Positions 9,199 to 18,168 of a DNA stretch of 64,000 nt are shown piece after piece (the first letter of the stretch is position 1; the number at the start of each line of letters is the position of its first letter). A model generated the notes under the pieces. That model was not told where the DNA came from, did not search any database, and saw only the letters and a list, made by a program, of their open reading frames with translations. The stretch spans positions 62,001 to 126,000 of the forward strand of contig NZ_JADPKY010000126.1 in the NCBI RefSeq assembly GCF_023074185.1, written 5' to 3'. The translations under genes and the position numbers were made by a program. Source of the stretch: Bradyrhizobium sp. 132. Lineage in GTDB: Bacteria; Pseudomonadota; Alphaproteobacteria; Rhizobiales; Xanthobacteraceae.

Positions 9199-10221
9199 TC
9201 AGCGGTAAATGTCGGTCCAGAGCTCGGCGGCATCCGGCTCGGGATCATGCTGGGCGAAATCGGCGGACGCGTTGACGATGTCGCGCACCTCGGCGTCGAT
9301 CGCCTTCAAATCCTGCTCGCTGACCTTGGCGGCCAACAGGCGGTTGCGCACCTGCTCGATCGGATCCTGGTCGTGGCGGACTTTTTCGACTTCCTCGCGC
9401 GTGCGGTACTTTGCGGGATCGGACATCGAGTGGCCGCGATAGCGGTAGGTCTGCATCTCCAGGATGAAGGGGCCCTTGCCGGCGCGGCACCATGCCGCCG
9501 CCTCGTCGCCGGCGGCCTTGACGGCACGGACGTCCATGCCGTCGACCTGCTGGCCGGGAATGTTGAAGGAAGCGCCGCGCTTGGAGAAATCCTGCTGCGC
9601 CGAGGCGCGCGAGACCGAAGTGCCCATGGCGTAGCGGTTGTTCTCGATGACATAGATCACCGGCAGCTTCCACAGCTCCGCCATGTTGAAGCTCTCATAG
9701 ACCTGGCCCTGATTGGCCGCGCCATCGCCGAAATAGGCGACGCTGACATTGCCGTTGCTGCGATAGCTGTTGGCGAAAGCAAGCCCGGTGCCGAGCGAGA
9801 CCTGGGCGCCGACGATGCCGTGACCGCCGTAAAAGTGCTTCTCCTTGCTGAACATGTGCATGGAGCCGCCCTTGCCCTTGGAATAGCCGCCGCGGCGGCC
9901 CGTGAGTTCGGCCATGACGCCGTTGGCCTCCATGCCGGTGGCGAGCATGTGGCCGTGATCGCGATAGCCGGTGATGACCTGATCGCCCTGCTTCAGGGCC
10001 ATCTGCATTCCGACCACCACAGCCTCCTGGCCGATATAGAGATGGCAGAAGCCGCCGATCGCGCCCATGCCGTAGAGCTGGCCGGCCTTTTCCTCGAACC
10101 GCCGGATCAGGAGCATGTCGCGGAGCGCCTTGAGCTCCTGCTCCCTGCTGAATTCCGGAGGCGAACCGCCGTCGGTCTTGTCCTGTGCAGTGCTTGCGGC
10201 GGCTTTCTTGGGTGCGGCCAT
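9199..10221 (-). CDS. pdhA: Pyruvate dehydrogenase E1 alpha subunit
   Basis: Thiamine diphosphate-dependent component that decarboxylates pyruvate. The 340 residues carry the cofactor motif GDGAANQGQVYESFNMAELW...NN (GDG about 160, NN about 190), the phosphorylation-loop-like YRYRGHSMSDP, and RRFEEKAGQLYGMG near the N terminus. The first about 20 residues (AAPKKAAASTAQDK) are a low-complexity extension. It is the first gene of the minus-strand pdh block, so the operon promoter should lie in the 316 bases upstream. Confidence 0.96.
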   Translation of the reverse strand: MAAPKKAAASTAQDKTDGGSPPEFSREQELKALRDMLLIRRFEEKAGQLYGMGAIGGFCHLYIGQEAVVVGMQMALKQGDQVITGYRDHGHMLATGMEANGVMAELTGRRGGYSKGKGGSMHMFSKEKHFYGGHGIVGAQVSLGTGLAFANSYRSNGNVSVAYFGDGAANQGQVYESFNMAELWKLPVIYVIENNRYAMGTSVSRASAQQDFSKRGASFNIPGQQVDGMDVRAVKAAGDEAAAWCRAGKGPFILEMQTYRYRGHSMSDPAKYRTREEVEKVRHDQDPIEQVRNRLLAAKVSEQDLKAIDAEVRDIVNASADFAQHDPEPDAAELWTDIYR

Positions 10222-10537
10222 GGGAATTCCGGGTCAGAGAAAACTTCAGCCCTCTCTAACCCAACTCAAACGCCCTTGGAAAGCACCGCGGCGATGCGGC
10301 GCAACTTTCGTTATGCCGCACCGCAACGTGGTCGAAATATTGCACAATGTTTGGCGCTGATCGGGCAACATTAGCTCCGGTCACTCACGCTATGGTGTGT
10401 GGAGTACCAGATAGCAGACATGCTGACGTCATCCGCACGACGGCAACGCGCTTCGCGCTTGTCCCGATCGCGCCGGATCGATGGAATCAGTGACAGGCTG
10501 CGTGCTCGCGAAGGCGCGTCGCCAGCGCCGACGCGCG
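10222..10537. other. Gene-free stretch upstream of pdhA
   Basis: These 316 bases separate the ftsB-like gene from pdhA on the same strand. They are less GC-rich than the flanking genes near 10330-10350, where a promoter for the pdh block would be expected. I found no convincing -35/-10 pair, riboswitch or terminator hairpin. Confidence 0.4.
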
Positions 10538-10855
10538 TTAGTTCGCCGGAATCATCCGGACGAGATCGCGCGGATTGACGTAGTCGAGCTGGAAGCGCGC
10601 CCGCTCGTCCAGCATGTCGGGATCGATTTTCGCAGAGCGCAGCAGCGAAACGCGCTGCTCGCTCCTGGCGCGCTCGCGCTTGAGCTGCGCCAGCTCGCTG
10701 GTCAGCGCGACGATCTCCTGGTCGAGCTCCTGGCGGGCGTTGAGGCCGTATTTGCCGGTATAGGCGTTGACGCCGAAATAGCCGACGATTGCGGCCGCCA
10801 TCGCATAGAGGGCGAGACCGGTCAGGATCGATTTCAGGCGCGCGCGGGAGACCAT
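10538..10855 (-). CDS. FtsB/DivIC-like septum formation initiator
   Basis: A 105-residue single-pass inner-membrane protein: short cytoplasmic N terminus (MVSRARLK), one membrane helix (about 9-30, ILTGLALYAMAAAIVGYFG), then a periplasmic coiled coil (ELDQEIVALTSELAQLKRER) and a short C-terminal domain with the YVNPRDLVRM ending. This is the FtsB/DivIC layout of the divisome FtsQLB subcomplex. I use the internal ATG; the frame is open 29 codons further upstream but runs through a hairpin. Its place between pdhA and eno matches the usual alphaproteobacterial order. Confidence 0.88.
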   Translation of the reverse strand: MVSRARLKSILTGLALYAMAAAIVGYFGVNAYTGKYGLNARQELDQEIVALTSELAQLKRERARSEQRVSLLRSAKIDPDMLDERARFQLDYVNPRDLVRMIPAN

Positions 10856-10915
10856 CCTGGGAAGATGGGACAGGTTGGTTAAGGGCGTGCTAATTGCCGC
10901 CACTCCCACCGCCAA

Positions 10916-10947
10916 TTGGCATGCCCGGGCCTGTCCGGGCATGCCAA
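10916..10947 (-). terminator. Hairpin terminator downstream of the FMN reductase gene
   Basis: Perfect 13-bp arms (TTGGCATGCCCGG and CCGGGCATGCCAA) with a six-base loop, 14 bases past the stop of the minus-strand FMN reductase gene. There is no long T run after it, so termination strength is uncertain. Confidence 0.6.
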
Positions 10948-10960
10948 GGATCGAGCGGCC

Positions 10961-11512
10961 TCAGCCGTGATGCTTCGCCACGTGCATCGCAAACGCGTCG
11001 ATATAGGCCTGGAGCACGGGCTTCAGGGAGTCCTTGGTCAAATTGCCGTCGGCATCGAAGGCGTCGCCGACCGCGTTCAAATAGGCTTCCGGCTGCTGCA
11101 TGATCGGGCCGGAAATACCCGGCAGGATGTTCTGGAGCGTCTTGGCGGCGCTGACGCCGCCGAGCGGGCCTGGCGAATTCGAGATGATGCCGACCGGCTT
11201 GCCGTTGAACGAGCTCTTGCCATAGGGCCGCGAGGCGACGTCGATCGCGTTCTTCAGCACGCCCGGGATCGCGCGATTGTATTCCGGCGTGACGAAGATA
11301 ACGCCGTCCGACTTCTGGATCTTTTCGCGGAAAGACAACCAGTCGGCCGGCGGCGCGCCCTCGAGGTCCTGGTTGAAGAACGAGACGCCAGCCGGCGTGA
11401 TGACCTCGAGCTTGAGGGAGGCCGGCGCCAGCTTGGCAAGCGCATTGGCGATCTTCAGCGAAAAGCTGTCCTTGCGCAGGCTGCCGGCGATCGTGACGAT
11501 ATTGTAGGCCAT
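10961..11512 (-). CDS. NADPH-dependent FMN reductase family protein
   Basis: A 183-residue flavodoxin-fold oxidoreductase related to chromate/quinone reductases (ChrR, YieF). The FMN phosphate loop is GSLRKDSFSLK (about 10-20) and the signature PEYNRAIPGVLKNAIDVAS (about 76-94) contacts the flavin. The segment NSPGPLGGVSAAKTLQNIL is typical of the same group. Such enzymes reduce quinones or chromate by two electrons and limit oxidative stress. It stands alone on the minus strand, with a terminator-like hairpin after it and about 180 bases before it. Its natural electron acceptor cannot be told from sequence. Confidence 0.88.
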   Translation of the reverse strand: MAYNIVTIAGSLRKDSFSLKIANALAKLAPASLKLEVITPAGVSFFNQDLEGAPPADWLSFREKIQKSDGVIFVTPEYNRAIPGVLKNAIDVASRPYGKSSFNGKPVGIISNSPGPLGGVSAAKTLQNILPGISGPIMQQPEAYLNAVGDAFDADGNLTKDSLKPVLQAYIDAFAMHVAKHHG

Positions 11513-11640
11513 GGAATGTCCTCAGAGCTTGAGCGGGAGTGCCGGGGCGGCACTTAAGCCATCTCGCGCGATGGATGCAAGTGCATGGACCAGATCGATT
11601 TGGAAACGCTGAGTTTCTGAAACAGCCGCCCAAAACAATC

Positions 11641-11660
11641 AGGCCGCCAAGTGGCGGCCT
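11641..11660 (-). terminator. Rho-independent-like terminator of the MBL hydrolase gene
   Basis: Eight-base arms AGGCCGCC and GGCGGCCT with a four-base loop. On the minus strand, where the MBL gene is read, the stem is followed by GATTGTTTT. It begins 28 bases after the stop codon. Confidence 0.65.
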
Positions 11661-11688
11661 GATCTTTCGTACAAATCTGCAACCCGGC

Positions 11689-12687
11689 TCAGATCGTCGG
11701 GTTCCACGCCGACGGGATCAGGCGATATTTGGCGCCATCCTTCTCGACATGACCTACCGAGGGGAAGGTGAAGTGGAAGCCGATCACGGTCGCCTTCTCG
11801 GCTGCCGCCATGTCGTAGAATTTGTGGCGGGTTGCTTGTGCCAGCGGGCCATCCGTGTCGAACGCGACATGCCAGTCCGGATTGCGAACGAAGAATTCCG
11901 GAATGTTGGTGACATCCGACTGGATCAGCACCTTGGCATCGCCGGACGCCACCGCGAACGAGGTGTGACCCGGCGTGTGGCCGGGCGTCGCGATCGAGGT
12001 GATGCCGGGCGCGACCTCCTTGCCCCAATCGTACTTCGTCACCTTGGATTCGAGGCCGGCAAACGTCTTCTTCACGTTGGCGAAGTAGTTCTTCATCATC
12101 GGATTGGACTCGGCCTTGGCGGCGTTGTCCTCGCTGGTCCAGAACTCCCAATCCTTGCCCGGCACCATGATCTCCGCATTCGGGAAAGCGAGCGCGCCGT
12201 CGGCGAGACGAATGCCATTGGTATGATCAGGATGCAGATGCGAGAGCAGCGCGACGTCGATGCTCTTGGGGTCGATGCCGGCGGCCTGGAGGTTCTGCAG
12301 CGTGCGACCGACCGCGCCCTTGCTCGGCTCGAGATTGGCAACGCCGTTGCCGGTATCGATCAGCACGAGCTTGGAGCCCGTGTTGATGAGCTGCGGATTG
12401 AACGGCACCGTGACCATGCCCTTCGGCATGTAGGCAGCCTCGCCTGCGGCCAGCGCTTCCTCCTTCGACGCGTTGACGACGAACTTGTCCGGCATCGGGA
12501 ACGTGCGCGCGCCGTCATTGATCGAGGTGCACTCGTAGCTGCCGACCTTGTAGCGATAGAAGCCCGGCGCCTGCGTCCCGGCTTGCGGCACTGCGGCATT
12601 GGCAATGGTCGGCCGGAGGCCGGTTACGGCAGCCGCACCGACGGCGGCGGCGCCTGCGAGCAGATGGCGGCGATTGAGATCGGTCAT
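11689..12687 (-). CDS. Exported MBL-fold metallo-hydrolase
   Basis: A 332-residue metallo-beta-lactamase-fold hydrolase with a Tat signal (NRRHLLAGAAAVGAAA..., cleavage near ANA-AV). The metal site motif is HLHPDHTNG (about 150-158), with a second His in PGHTPGHTSF (about 227) and an Asp in LIQSDVTN. This pattern fits the AHL-lactonase / YtnP-like branch, but a lactonase role is inference only. It follows the quinone oxidoreductase gene on the same strand after 120 bases and has its own terminator. Confidence 0.85.
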   Translation of the reverse strand: MTDLNRRHLLAGAAAVGAAAVTGLRPTIANAAVPQAGTQAPGFYRYKVGSYECTSINDGARTFPMPDKFVVNASKEEALAAGEAAYMPKGMVTVPFNPQLINTGSKLVLIDTGNGVANLEPSKGAVGRTLQNLQAAGIDPKSIDVALLSHLHPDHTNGIRLADGALAFPNAEIMVPGKDWEFWTSEDNAAKAESNPMMKNYFANVKKTFAGLESKVTKYDWGKEVAPGITSIATPGHTPGHTSFAVASGDAKVLIQSDVTNIPEFFVRNPDWHVAFDTDGPLAQATRHKFYDMAAAEKATVIGFHFTFPSVGHVEKDGAKYRLIPSAWNPTI

Positions 12688-12807
12688 GGAGAGGTCCCCT
12701 TCTGAGCGCGCCTTGCGGTTTTTCCGCTTTCAATGGCGGCGGAATAATCTCCCGCTTCGCTCAGAAGGCAAGACCTTCTTTCGATGACGTGCCGTCGCAC
12801 GTCACGA

Positions 12808-13941
12808 TTATTTATTTGGGTTGATGAGGAATTTTTCGCCGGTCGCGCGTTTGGCGTACACCGCAATGTTGGCCGGATCGAGCGCCTCGGAAAGCGACAC
12901 CACCTTGGTGTAGTGGCTGGCAAACGTGGTCTTCAGTTCGTCGACGACGCGCTGGCGCAGCTTGGCCCCGTCCGCCTGCCCGATCTTCATCAGGAACGGA
13001 AACAGCAGCCAGCCGCCGACGCCCCAGGCCATGCCGAAGCCGCGCGGCAGTTCGATCGGGCGGATATCGAGCGCGCCGTAGACATAGACCTGCTTGTGCA
13101 CGTTGGAGCCGTAACGGCTGTATTCCTTCGCGCTCTTGTTGATTGCGACTTCCATGCAGTTGAGGATGTCGCCGGCGAGCTTGCCGCCGCCGATGGCGTC
13201 GAAGGCAATGGTGGCGCCGGTCTCGACCAGCGCATTGGTGAGATCGCCGAGGAAGCTCGGCGCGGAGGAATCGACGACATATTTGGCGCCGATCTTGTGC
13301 AGAATGTCGGCCTGCTCCTTGCTGCGAACGATGTTGACCAGCGGGATGCCGTCCTTGATGCAGATCTTGTTCAGCATCTGGCCGAGATTGGAGGCGGCCG
13401 CGGTATGCACCAGCGCCCTGTGACCTTCGCGCCGCATGGTCTCGGTCATGCCGAGCGCGGTGAGCGGATTGACGAAGCAGGAAGCGCCTTCCGCCGGCGT
13501 GGTGCCTGATGGCAGCGGCAGGCACTCGCGCACTTTCAACGTACGATACTGAGTGTACATCGCGCCGCCGATCATGGCGACGGTCTTGCCCATCAGTGCC
13601 TTCGCTGTATCCGACGAGCCGGTCCTGATCACGACGCCCGCGCCTTCGTTACCGACCGGCATGGACTCGTCGAGCCGGCCTGCCATCGCCCGCATCGCGC
13701 CTTCCGGCACCTTCGCGGTGATGACGGGGGCATCCTTGCCGCCAGAAGCCTTCGCCGTGCTCATATCGGCTGCGCCGATCAGGAGCCCGAGGTCGGACGG
13801 ATTGATCGGCGCCGCCTCGACGCGGACGACGACTTCGTCCGGGCCGGGTTCGGGGGTCGGCACGTCCAGAAGCGAGATCTCGAGTTCACCGCTCTTCTTG
13901 ATCAGCGAACGCAGTTGCAGGCCGGTGTTGCCGTCGCTCAT
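12808..13941 (-). CDS. Zinc-binding-dehydrogenase (quinone oxidoreductase) family protein
   Basis: A 377-residue medium-chain dehydrogenase/reductase. The N-terminal GroES-like domain has RVEAAPINPSDLGLL and GNEGAGVVIRTG; the C-terminal Rossmann part includes TAAASNLGQMLNKICI and AFDAIGGGKLAGDIL. The Cys/His zinc ligands of alcohol dehydrogenases are not evident, which points to an NADPH:quinone or enoyl-type reductase. The ribosome site GGGGAGGA precedes the ATG. Thirty-three bases separate it from the enolase stop, so it may be read together with eno. The substrate is unknown. Confidence 0.85.
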   Translation of the reverse strand: MSDGNTGLQLRSLIKKSGELEISLLDVPTPEPGPDEVVVRVEAAPINPSDLGLLIGAADMSTAKASGGKDAPVITAKVPEGAMRAMAGRLDESMPVGNEGAGVVIRTGSSDTAKALMGKTVAMIGGAMYTQYRTLKVRECLPLPSGTTPAEGASCFVNPLTALGMTETMRREGHRALVHTAAASNLGQMLNKICIKDGIPLVNIVRSKEQADILHKIGAKYVVDSSAPSFLGDLTNALVETGATIAFDAIGGGKLAGDILNCMEVAINKSAKEYSRYGSNVHKQVYVYGALDIRPIELPRGFGMAWGVGGWLLFPFLMKIGQADGAKLRQRVVDELKTTFASHYTKVVSLSEALDPANIAVYAKRATGEKFLINPNK

Positions 13942-13974
13942 GTCGATCCTCCCCTGTTTTGTCGAGACGCTGGC

Positions 13975-15258
13975 TTATGCCAGCGCCTTCAATGCCGCCT
14001 TGCCGCCATAGAGCGCCTGCTTGCCGAGCTGCTGCTCGATGCGCAGGAGCTGGTTGTATTTGGCGGTGCGATCTGAACGCGCAAGGGAGCCGGTCTTGAT
14101 CTGACCGCAATTGGTGGCGACCGCGAGGTCGGCGATCGTGGAATCCTCGGTCTCGCCGGAACGGTGCGACATCACCGAGGTGTAGCCGGCCTTGTGTGCC
14201 ATCTCGACGGCGGCGAGCGTCTCGGTCAGCGTGCCGATCTGGTTGACCTTGATCAGGATCGAATTGGCACGTCCCGCCTTGATGCCTTCGGCGAGGCGCT
14301 TGACGTTGGTGACGAAGAGATCGTCGCCGACGAGCTGGCACTTCTTGCCGACGAGGTCGGTGAGCTCCTTCCAGCCGTCCATGTCGTCTTCCGACATGCC
14401 GTCCTCGATGGTCACGATCGGATAGCGTGCGACGAGGTCGGCAAGGTACTTGGCCTGTTCGGAGATCGAGCGGGTCTTGCCCTCGCCTTCATAGACGTAT
14501 TTGCCGTCCTTGAAGAACTCGGTCGAAGCGCAGTCGAGGCCGATCACGATGTCGCTGCCCGCCTTGTAGCCGGCCTTGCCGATCGCGTTCATGACGAATT
14601 CGAGCGCGGCGTCCGCCGACGGCAGGTTCGGGGCAAAGCCGCCCTCATCGCCGACATTGGTGTTGTGGCCGGCCTTCTTAAGCTCCGACTTCAGCGTATG
14701 GAAGACCTCGGCGCCGTAGCGCAGGCCTTCGGCGAACGACGACGCGCCCACGGGGAGGATCATGAACTCCTGGAAGTCGATCGGGTTGTCGGCATGCATG
14801 CCGCCATTGATGATGTTCATCATCGGCACCGGCAAGAGACGCGCCGAGGTGCCGCCGACGTAACGGTAGAGCGGCATGTCGAGCGAGTTCGCGGCCGCCT
14901 TGGCGCAGGCGAGCGAGACGCCGAGGATGGCGTTGGCGCCCAGCCGGCTCTTGTTCGGTGTGCCATCGAGGTCGATCATGATCTGGTCGAGCTGGGCCTG
15001 CTGCTCGACATCGAGGCCGCTCAGGGCCTCGAAGATCTCACCGTTGACGGCGCCGACCGCCTTGGTGACGCCCTTGCCGAGATAGCGGGCCTTGTCGCCG
15101 TCGCGCAGTTCCACCGCCTCATGGGCGCCGGTGGAGGCACCGGACGGCACGGCAGCACGGCCAAGCGCGCCATCTTCCAGCACGACGTCGACCTCGACGG
15201 TGGGATTGCCACGGCTATCGAGAATTTCGCGGCCGATGATGTCGATGATGGCGGTCAT
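13975..15258 (-). CDS. eno: Enolase
   Basis: Glycolytic enzyme interconverting 2-phosphoglycerate and phosphoenolpyruvate in the cytoplasm. The 427 residues include REILDSRGNPTVEVDV, the catalytic PSGASTGAHEAVELRD loop, the metal ligands in LDCAS and IEDGMSEDD, and the signature ILIKVNQIGTLTETL with SHRSGETED. The ATG for MTAIIDI is taken; another ATG three codons upstream is less likely. Eno between ftsB and kdsA is the conserved alphaproteobacterial order, here interrupted on both sides by accessory genes. Confidence 0.98.
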   Translation of the reverse strand: MTAIIDIIGREILDSRGNPTVEVDVVLEDGALGRAAVPSGASTGAHEAVELRDGDKARYLGKGVTKAVGAVNGEIFEALSGLDVEQQAQLDQIMIDLDGTPNKSRLGANAILGVSLACAKAAANSLDMPLYRYVGGTSARLLPVPMMNIINGGMHADNPIDFQEFMILPVGASSFAEGLRYGAEVFHTLKSELKKAGHNTNVGDEGGFAPNLPSADAALEFVMNAIGKAGYKAGSDIVIGLDCASTEFFKDGKYVYEGEGKTRSISEQAKYLADLVARYPIVTIEDGMSEDDMDGWKELTDLVGKKCQLVGDDLFVTNVKRLAEGIKAGRANSILIKVNQIGTLTETLAAVEMAHKAGYTSVMSHRSGETEDSTIADLAVATNCGQIKTGSLARSDRTAKYNQLLRIEQQLGKQALYGGKAALKALA

Positions 15259-15432
15259 GATGTGCACTTCCGTTCGTTAGGGCTGATCGGTGCCGCGGGT
15301 CTTACACGGAGCGCAAGCAAATGTGAACGCTTGGACGGCGTGCTTCGACTGACGCGTGAAGCGTCCAGGACTAAACTTGACGGCATCTGGTCCGCGCGCA
15401 AAACCTCAATCTCAAACAGTCGGGGTAACGCC

Positions 15433-16410
15433 ATGAATCGCCGCCAGTTTCTTGCCTTGAGCGCCGCCCTCCTCGCGGACCGCCCAAGTTTTGCGCAGGA
15501 AGGCCCGTTCAGGACAAAATACTTCCCCGTCAGCTCCGCCATCGGTCTGCACGACCTCGCTCCCGCCCCTGATGGCACGGTCTGGTTTACGGCCCAGGGA
15601 AAGGGCCTGCTCGGCAGGCTCGATCCGAAGGATGGCAGCTATAAGACCGTCAGCCTCGGCCAGGGCGCGGCCCCGCACGGCGTGACCATCGGCCCCGACG
15701 GCGCGCCCTGGATCACCGAAGGCGGCCAGAATGCGATCGCCCGCGTCGACCCTTCCGACCTCAAGGTCACGCTGTTCCGCCTGCCCGAAAAGTTCGCCTA
15801 CGCCAATCTCAACACCGGCGTGTTCGACAAGGATGGCACCTACTGGTTCACCGGCCAGTCCGGCTATTACGGCCGGCTCGCGCCAAAATCCGGCGAGATG
15901 ACGGTGTTCAAGGCGCCGAAGGGCGTGGGCCCCTACGGCATCACCGTCACGCCCAAGGGTGACGTCTGGTACGCCTCGCTCGCCGGCAGCTATATCGCCA
16001 AGATCGATCTGGCGACCGGCAATGCCGCTGTAGTCGAGCCGCCGACGCCGGGCCAGGGCTCGCGGCGCGTCTGGTCGGATTCGAAAAGCCGGATCTGGGT
16101 CAGCGAGTGGAACAGCGGCCACGTCTCGGTGCACGATCCCGCGGGAGCCTCCTGGAAGACCTGGAAGCTGCCGGGCGAACGTCCCCGCACCTACGCGGTC
16201 TATGTCGACGACAAGGACAAGGTCTGGCTGACCGATTTCTCCGCCAACGCCATCGTCCGCTTCGATCCCGCCACCGAAAAGTTCAACGTGTTCGCCAGCG
16301 ACAAGGCCAATGCCAATGTGCGCCAGCTCGACGGCAGGCCGGGCGAGCTCTGGGGCTGCGAGTCCGGCAACGACCGGATCATCATGATCCAGACGATCGC
16401 CGCCGGTTGA
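15433..16410 (+). CDS. Virginiamycin B lyase-like beta-propeller protein, exported
   Basis: The 325 residues begin with an NRRQFLALSAALL export signal ending near SFA-QE. They are followed by about seven repeats of the kind PDGTVWFT, PDGAPWITE, KDGTYWFTG, PKGDVWYAS, SKSRIWVSE and DKDKVWLTD, each with a preceding GI/GV segment. This repeat is typical of Vgb-type six/seven-bladed propellers. True Vgb lyases need specific active-site His and Glu residues, which I could not place, so an antibiotic lyase role is not claimed. It is divergent from eno (174 bases) and precedes queF by 51 bases. Confidence 0.8.
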   Translation: MNRRQFLALSAALLADRPSFAQEGPFRTKYFPVSSAIGLHDLAPAPDGTVWFTAQGKGLLGRLDPKDGSYKTVSLGQGAAPHGVTIGPDGAPWITEGGQNAIARVDPSDLKVTLFRLPEKFAYANLNTGVFDKDGTYWFTGQSGYYGRLAPKSGEMTVFKAPKGVGPYGITVTPKGDVWYASLAGSYIAKIDLATGNAAVVEPPTPGQGSRRVWSDSKSRIWVSEWNSGHVSVHDPAGASWKTWKLPGERPRTYAVYVDDKDKVWLTDFSANAIVRFDPATEKFNVFASDKANANVRQLDGRPGELWGCESGNDRIIMIQTIAAG

Positions 16411-16461
16411 CGACAGCGGCATTTGCGTCCATCCCGGCACGCGAAACAGGATGTGACGACA

Positions 16462-16914
16462 ATGGCGAAGAAATCTCTTCAGCTCGGCCGCGCGGTCGAA
16501 TGGCCGCACACGCCGGAAGAAGCCCAGCTCGACCGCGTGCCCAATCCGCAGGCGGGCACCGATTATCTGGTGCGCTTCACCGTGCCGGAGTTCACCTCGC
16601 TCTGCCCGGTCACGGGACAGCCGGATTTCGCACATCTGATGATCGACTACGCCCCCGGCCAATGGCTGCTGGAGTCGAAGTCGCTGAAGCTCTACATCGC
16701 GAGCTTCCGCAATCACGGCGCCTTCCACGAGGACTGCACGGTGATGATCGGCAAGCGCATCGCGAGCGAGATCAAGCCGAAGTTCTTGCGCATCGGCGGC
16801 TACTGGTATCCGCGCGGCGGCATCCCAATCGACGTGTTCTGGCAGACCGGTCGCGCGCCGAAGGGCCTCTGGCTGCCCGAGCAGGGCGTCGCGCCCTATC
16901 GCGGACGGGGCTAA
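16462..16914 (+). CDS. queF: NADPH-dependent 7-cyano-7-deazaguanine (preQ0) reductase
   Basis: QueF reduces the nitrile of preQ0 to the amine preQ1 in queuosine tRNA-modification synthesis. The 150 residues match the short, single-domain QueF type. The catalytic Cys lies in FTSLCPVTGQPDF (about 52) and the catalytic Asp in HGAFHEDC (about 90), with ESKSLKLYIASFRNH as the QueF motif. An in-frame ATG 13 codons upstream is less consistent with the family. No preQ1 riboswitch-like structure is seen upstream and no other queuosine genes are nearby. Confidence 0.95.
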   Translation: MAKKSLQLGRAVEWPHTPEEAQLDRVPNPQAGTDYLVRFTVPEFTSLCPVTGQPDFAHLMIDYAPGQWLLESKSLKLYIASFRNHGAFHEDCTVMIGKRIASEIKPKFLRIGGYWYPRGGIPIDVFWQTGRAPKGLWLPEQGVAPYRGRG

Positions 16915-16935
16915 TCTTTGGCCGCTGCGGGCGGG

Positions 16936-18168
16936 TCAATGCCCGCTCAGCACCAGCGTCTGGATCGGCAACAGCAGAGCCTGAATCCGCAACAGCATGG
17001 CGTGCACAAGTCCGGTTGCATCGACGACATGCAAGCCGAAGCTCTTGAACGAGCCGAGTTTCCCCGACGAGATCAGTTCGTGATTGCTGGTGTAGGCGTT
17101 GGCGACACAACTGCTGCCGGGCGTCACGCCCTCCAGCCCGCCCTTGTAGATCGGCTCCATGAAAACGAGAATGGTGCCGGGCCGCACGACCTGCTGCGCC
17201 TCGACCAATTGTTCACCGCCCCTGAACTGGCCGGCCGCGATGTAGTCCTGCACACCGGTAATCACCATCGGGATGATCGTCCACGGCTTGGAAATGCAGG
17301 TGGCCTCGGCCACCATTCCGATCTTCAAGACCTGAGCCTCGATCTGCCCAAACCCTGCCATGAGAGCACGCCGTCCTGCACCCTGCGGGATCAGGACGCC
17401 GGCCGTGCGCATATTTGGCGTAACGATGTCACCTGGCCTCAGTCCAAATTGCTCTACCCGCCCGTCGACGCCGGCCCGAATGAAGGTTTTGTCCAGATCG
17501 ACCTGCGCTTCGGCCAATGCGGCCTCGGCGCTTGCCTTCTCCGCCGGTAGCAGAGCGCTCAGCCGCGTCGTCGCGGATTGCTTGGAAGCGGTCGCCGCGT
17601 CTAGAGTGCCCTGGCGACCCGCAACGGCCACACCGAGCTTTTCGATGTCGCGCTGCGGAACGATTCCGGGGTTGCGCTTCTGCAATTCAGTCTTGGTATC
17701 GAGTTCGTCCTGAGCCTGCTGCAGCGAACCCTTTGCCTCCTGAAGCTGGCCTTCCGCCTTCATGACATCGGCCTGCGCGGCCAGCATGGCGGCGTCGATT
17801 TCGGCGATCTTGCGCTTGGCCGTCAGGAGCGACGCTTCCTGCTTGGCGCTGTCCAGCCTGAAAATCACCTCGCCTTGCTTGACGTCCGCACTGACGTCGA
17901 CGTGAACCTCGGCAACCCGGCCGTTGACTTCGGTCATGATCGGGACAGTCCGATAGAACAACGTCGCCGACGAGGTCGACGGATGAAAATAGAAGATCAT
18001 CGTGATGAGCGAGACCGTAAGCATCAGGCAGGCGATGATGCCAAATCGCAGCTCGAACCAGACCGAATAGAGCGTGATCTCGTGCCCGATGCGCTTTCCC
18101 TGCCGATAACGGCGATAGAGATAGTCCGGAAATATCGTCAGGAGGGAACAGAGAAGCAGCTCAAGCAT
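16936..18168 (-). CDS. HlyD-family membrane fusion protein
   Basis: A 410-residue periplasmic adaptor anchored by one membrane helix (about 38-60). Residues about 75-110 hold the first half of a biotinyl-lipoyl-like domain (VNGRVAEVHVDVSADVKQGEVIFRLD). A long coiled-coil hairpin follows (about 115-215), then the second lipoyl half (TFIRAGVDGRVEQFGLRPGDIV) and a beta-barrel. The N terminus LELLLCSLLTIFPDYLYRRYRQGKR is amphipathic. I start at the ATG overlapping the end of the upstream gene by eight bases, which indicates coupling. No ABC, MFS or RND pump gene adjoins, as with YiaV/YibH-type proteins. Substrate unknown. Confidence 0.85.
   Translation of the reverse strand: MLELLLCSLLTIFPDYLYRRYRQGKRIGHEITLYSVWFELRFGIIACLMLTVSLITMIFYFHPSTSSATLFYRTVPIMTEVNGRVAEVHVDVSADVKQGEVIFRLDSAKQEASLLTAKRKIAEIDAAMLAAQADVMKAEGQLQEAKGSLQQAQDELDTKTELQKRNPGIVPQRDIEKLGVAVAGRQGTLDAATASKQSATTRLSALLPAEKASAEAALAEAQVDLDKTFIRAGVDGRVEQFGLRPGDIVTPNMRTAGVLIPQGAGRRALMAGFGQIEAQVLKIGMVAEATCISKPWTIIPMVITGVQDYIAAGQFRGGEQLVEAQQVVRPGTILVFMEPIYKGGLEGVTPGSSCVANAYTSNHELISSGKLGSFKSFGLHVVDATGLVHAMLLRIQALLLPIQTLVLSGH

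Noticed and set aside
15433..16410. Antibiotic-resistance virginiamycin B lyase
   Set aside because: Only the propeller repeats are clear; the catalytic residues of true Vgb lyases could not be placed, so the resistance call is not made.
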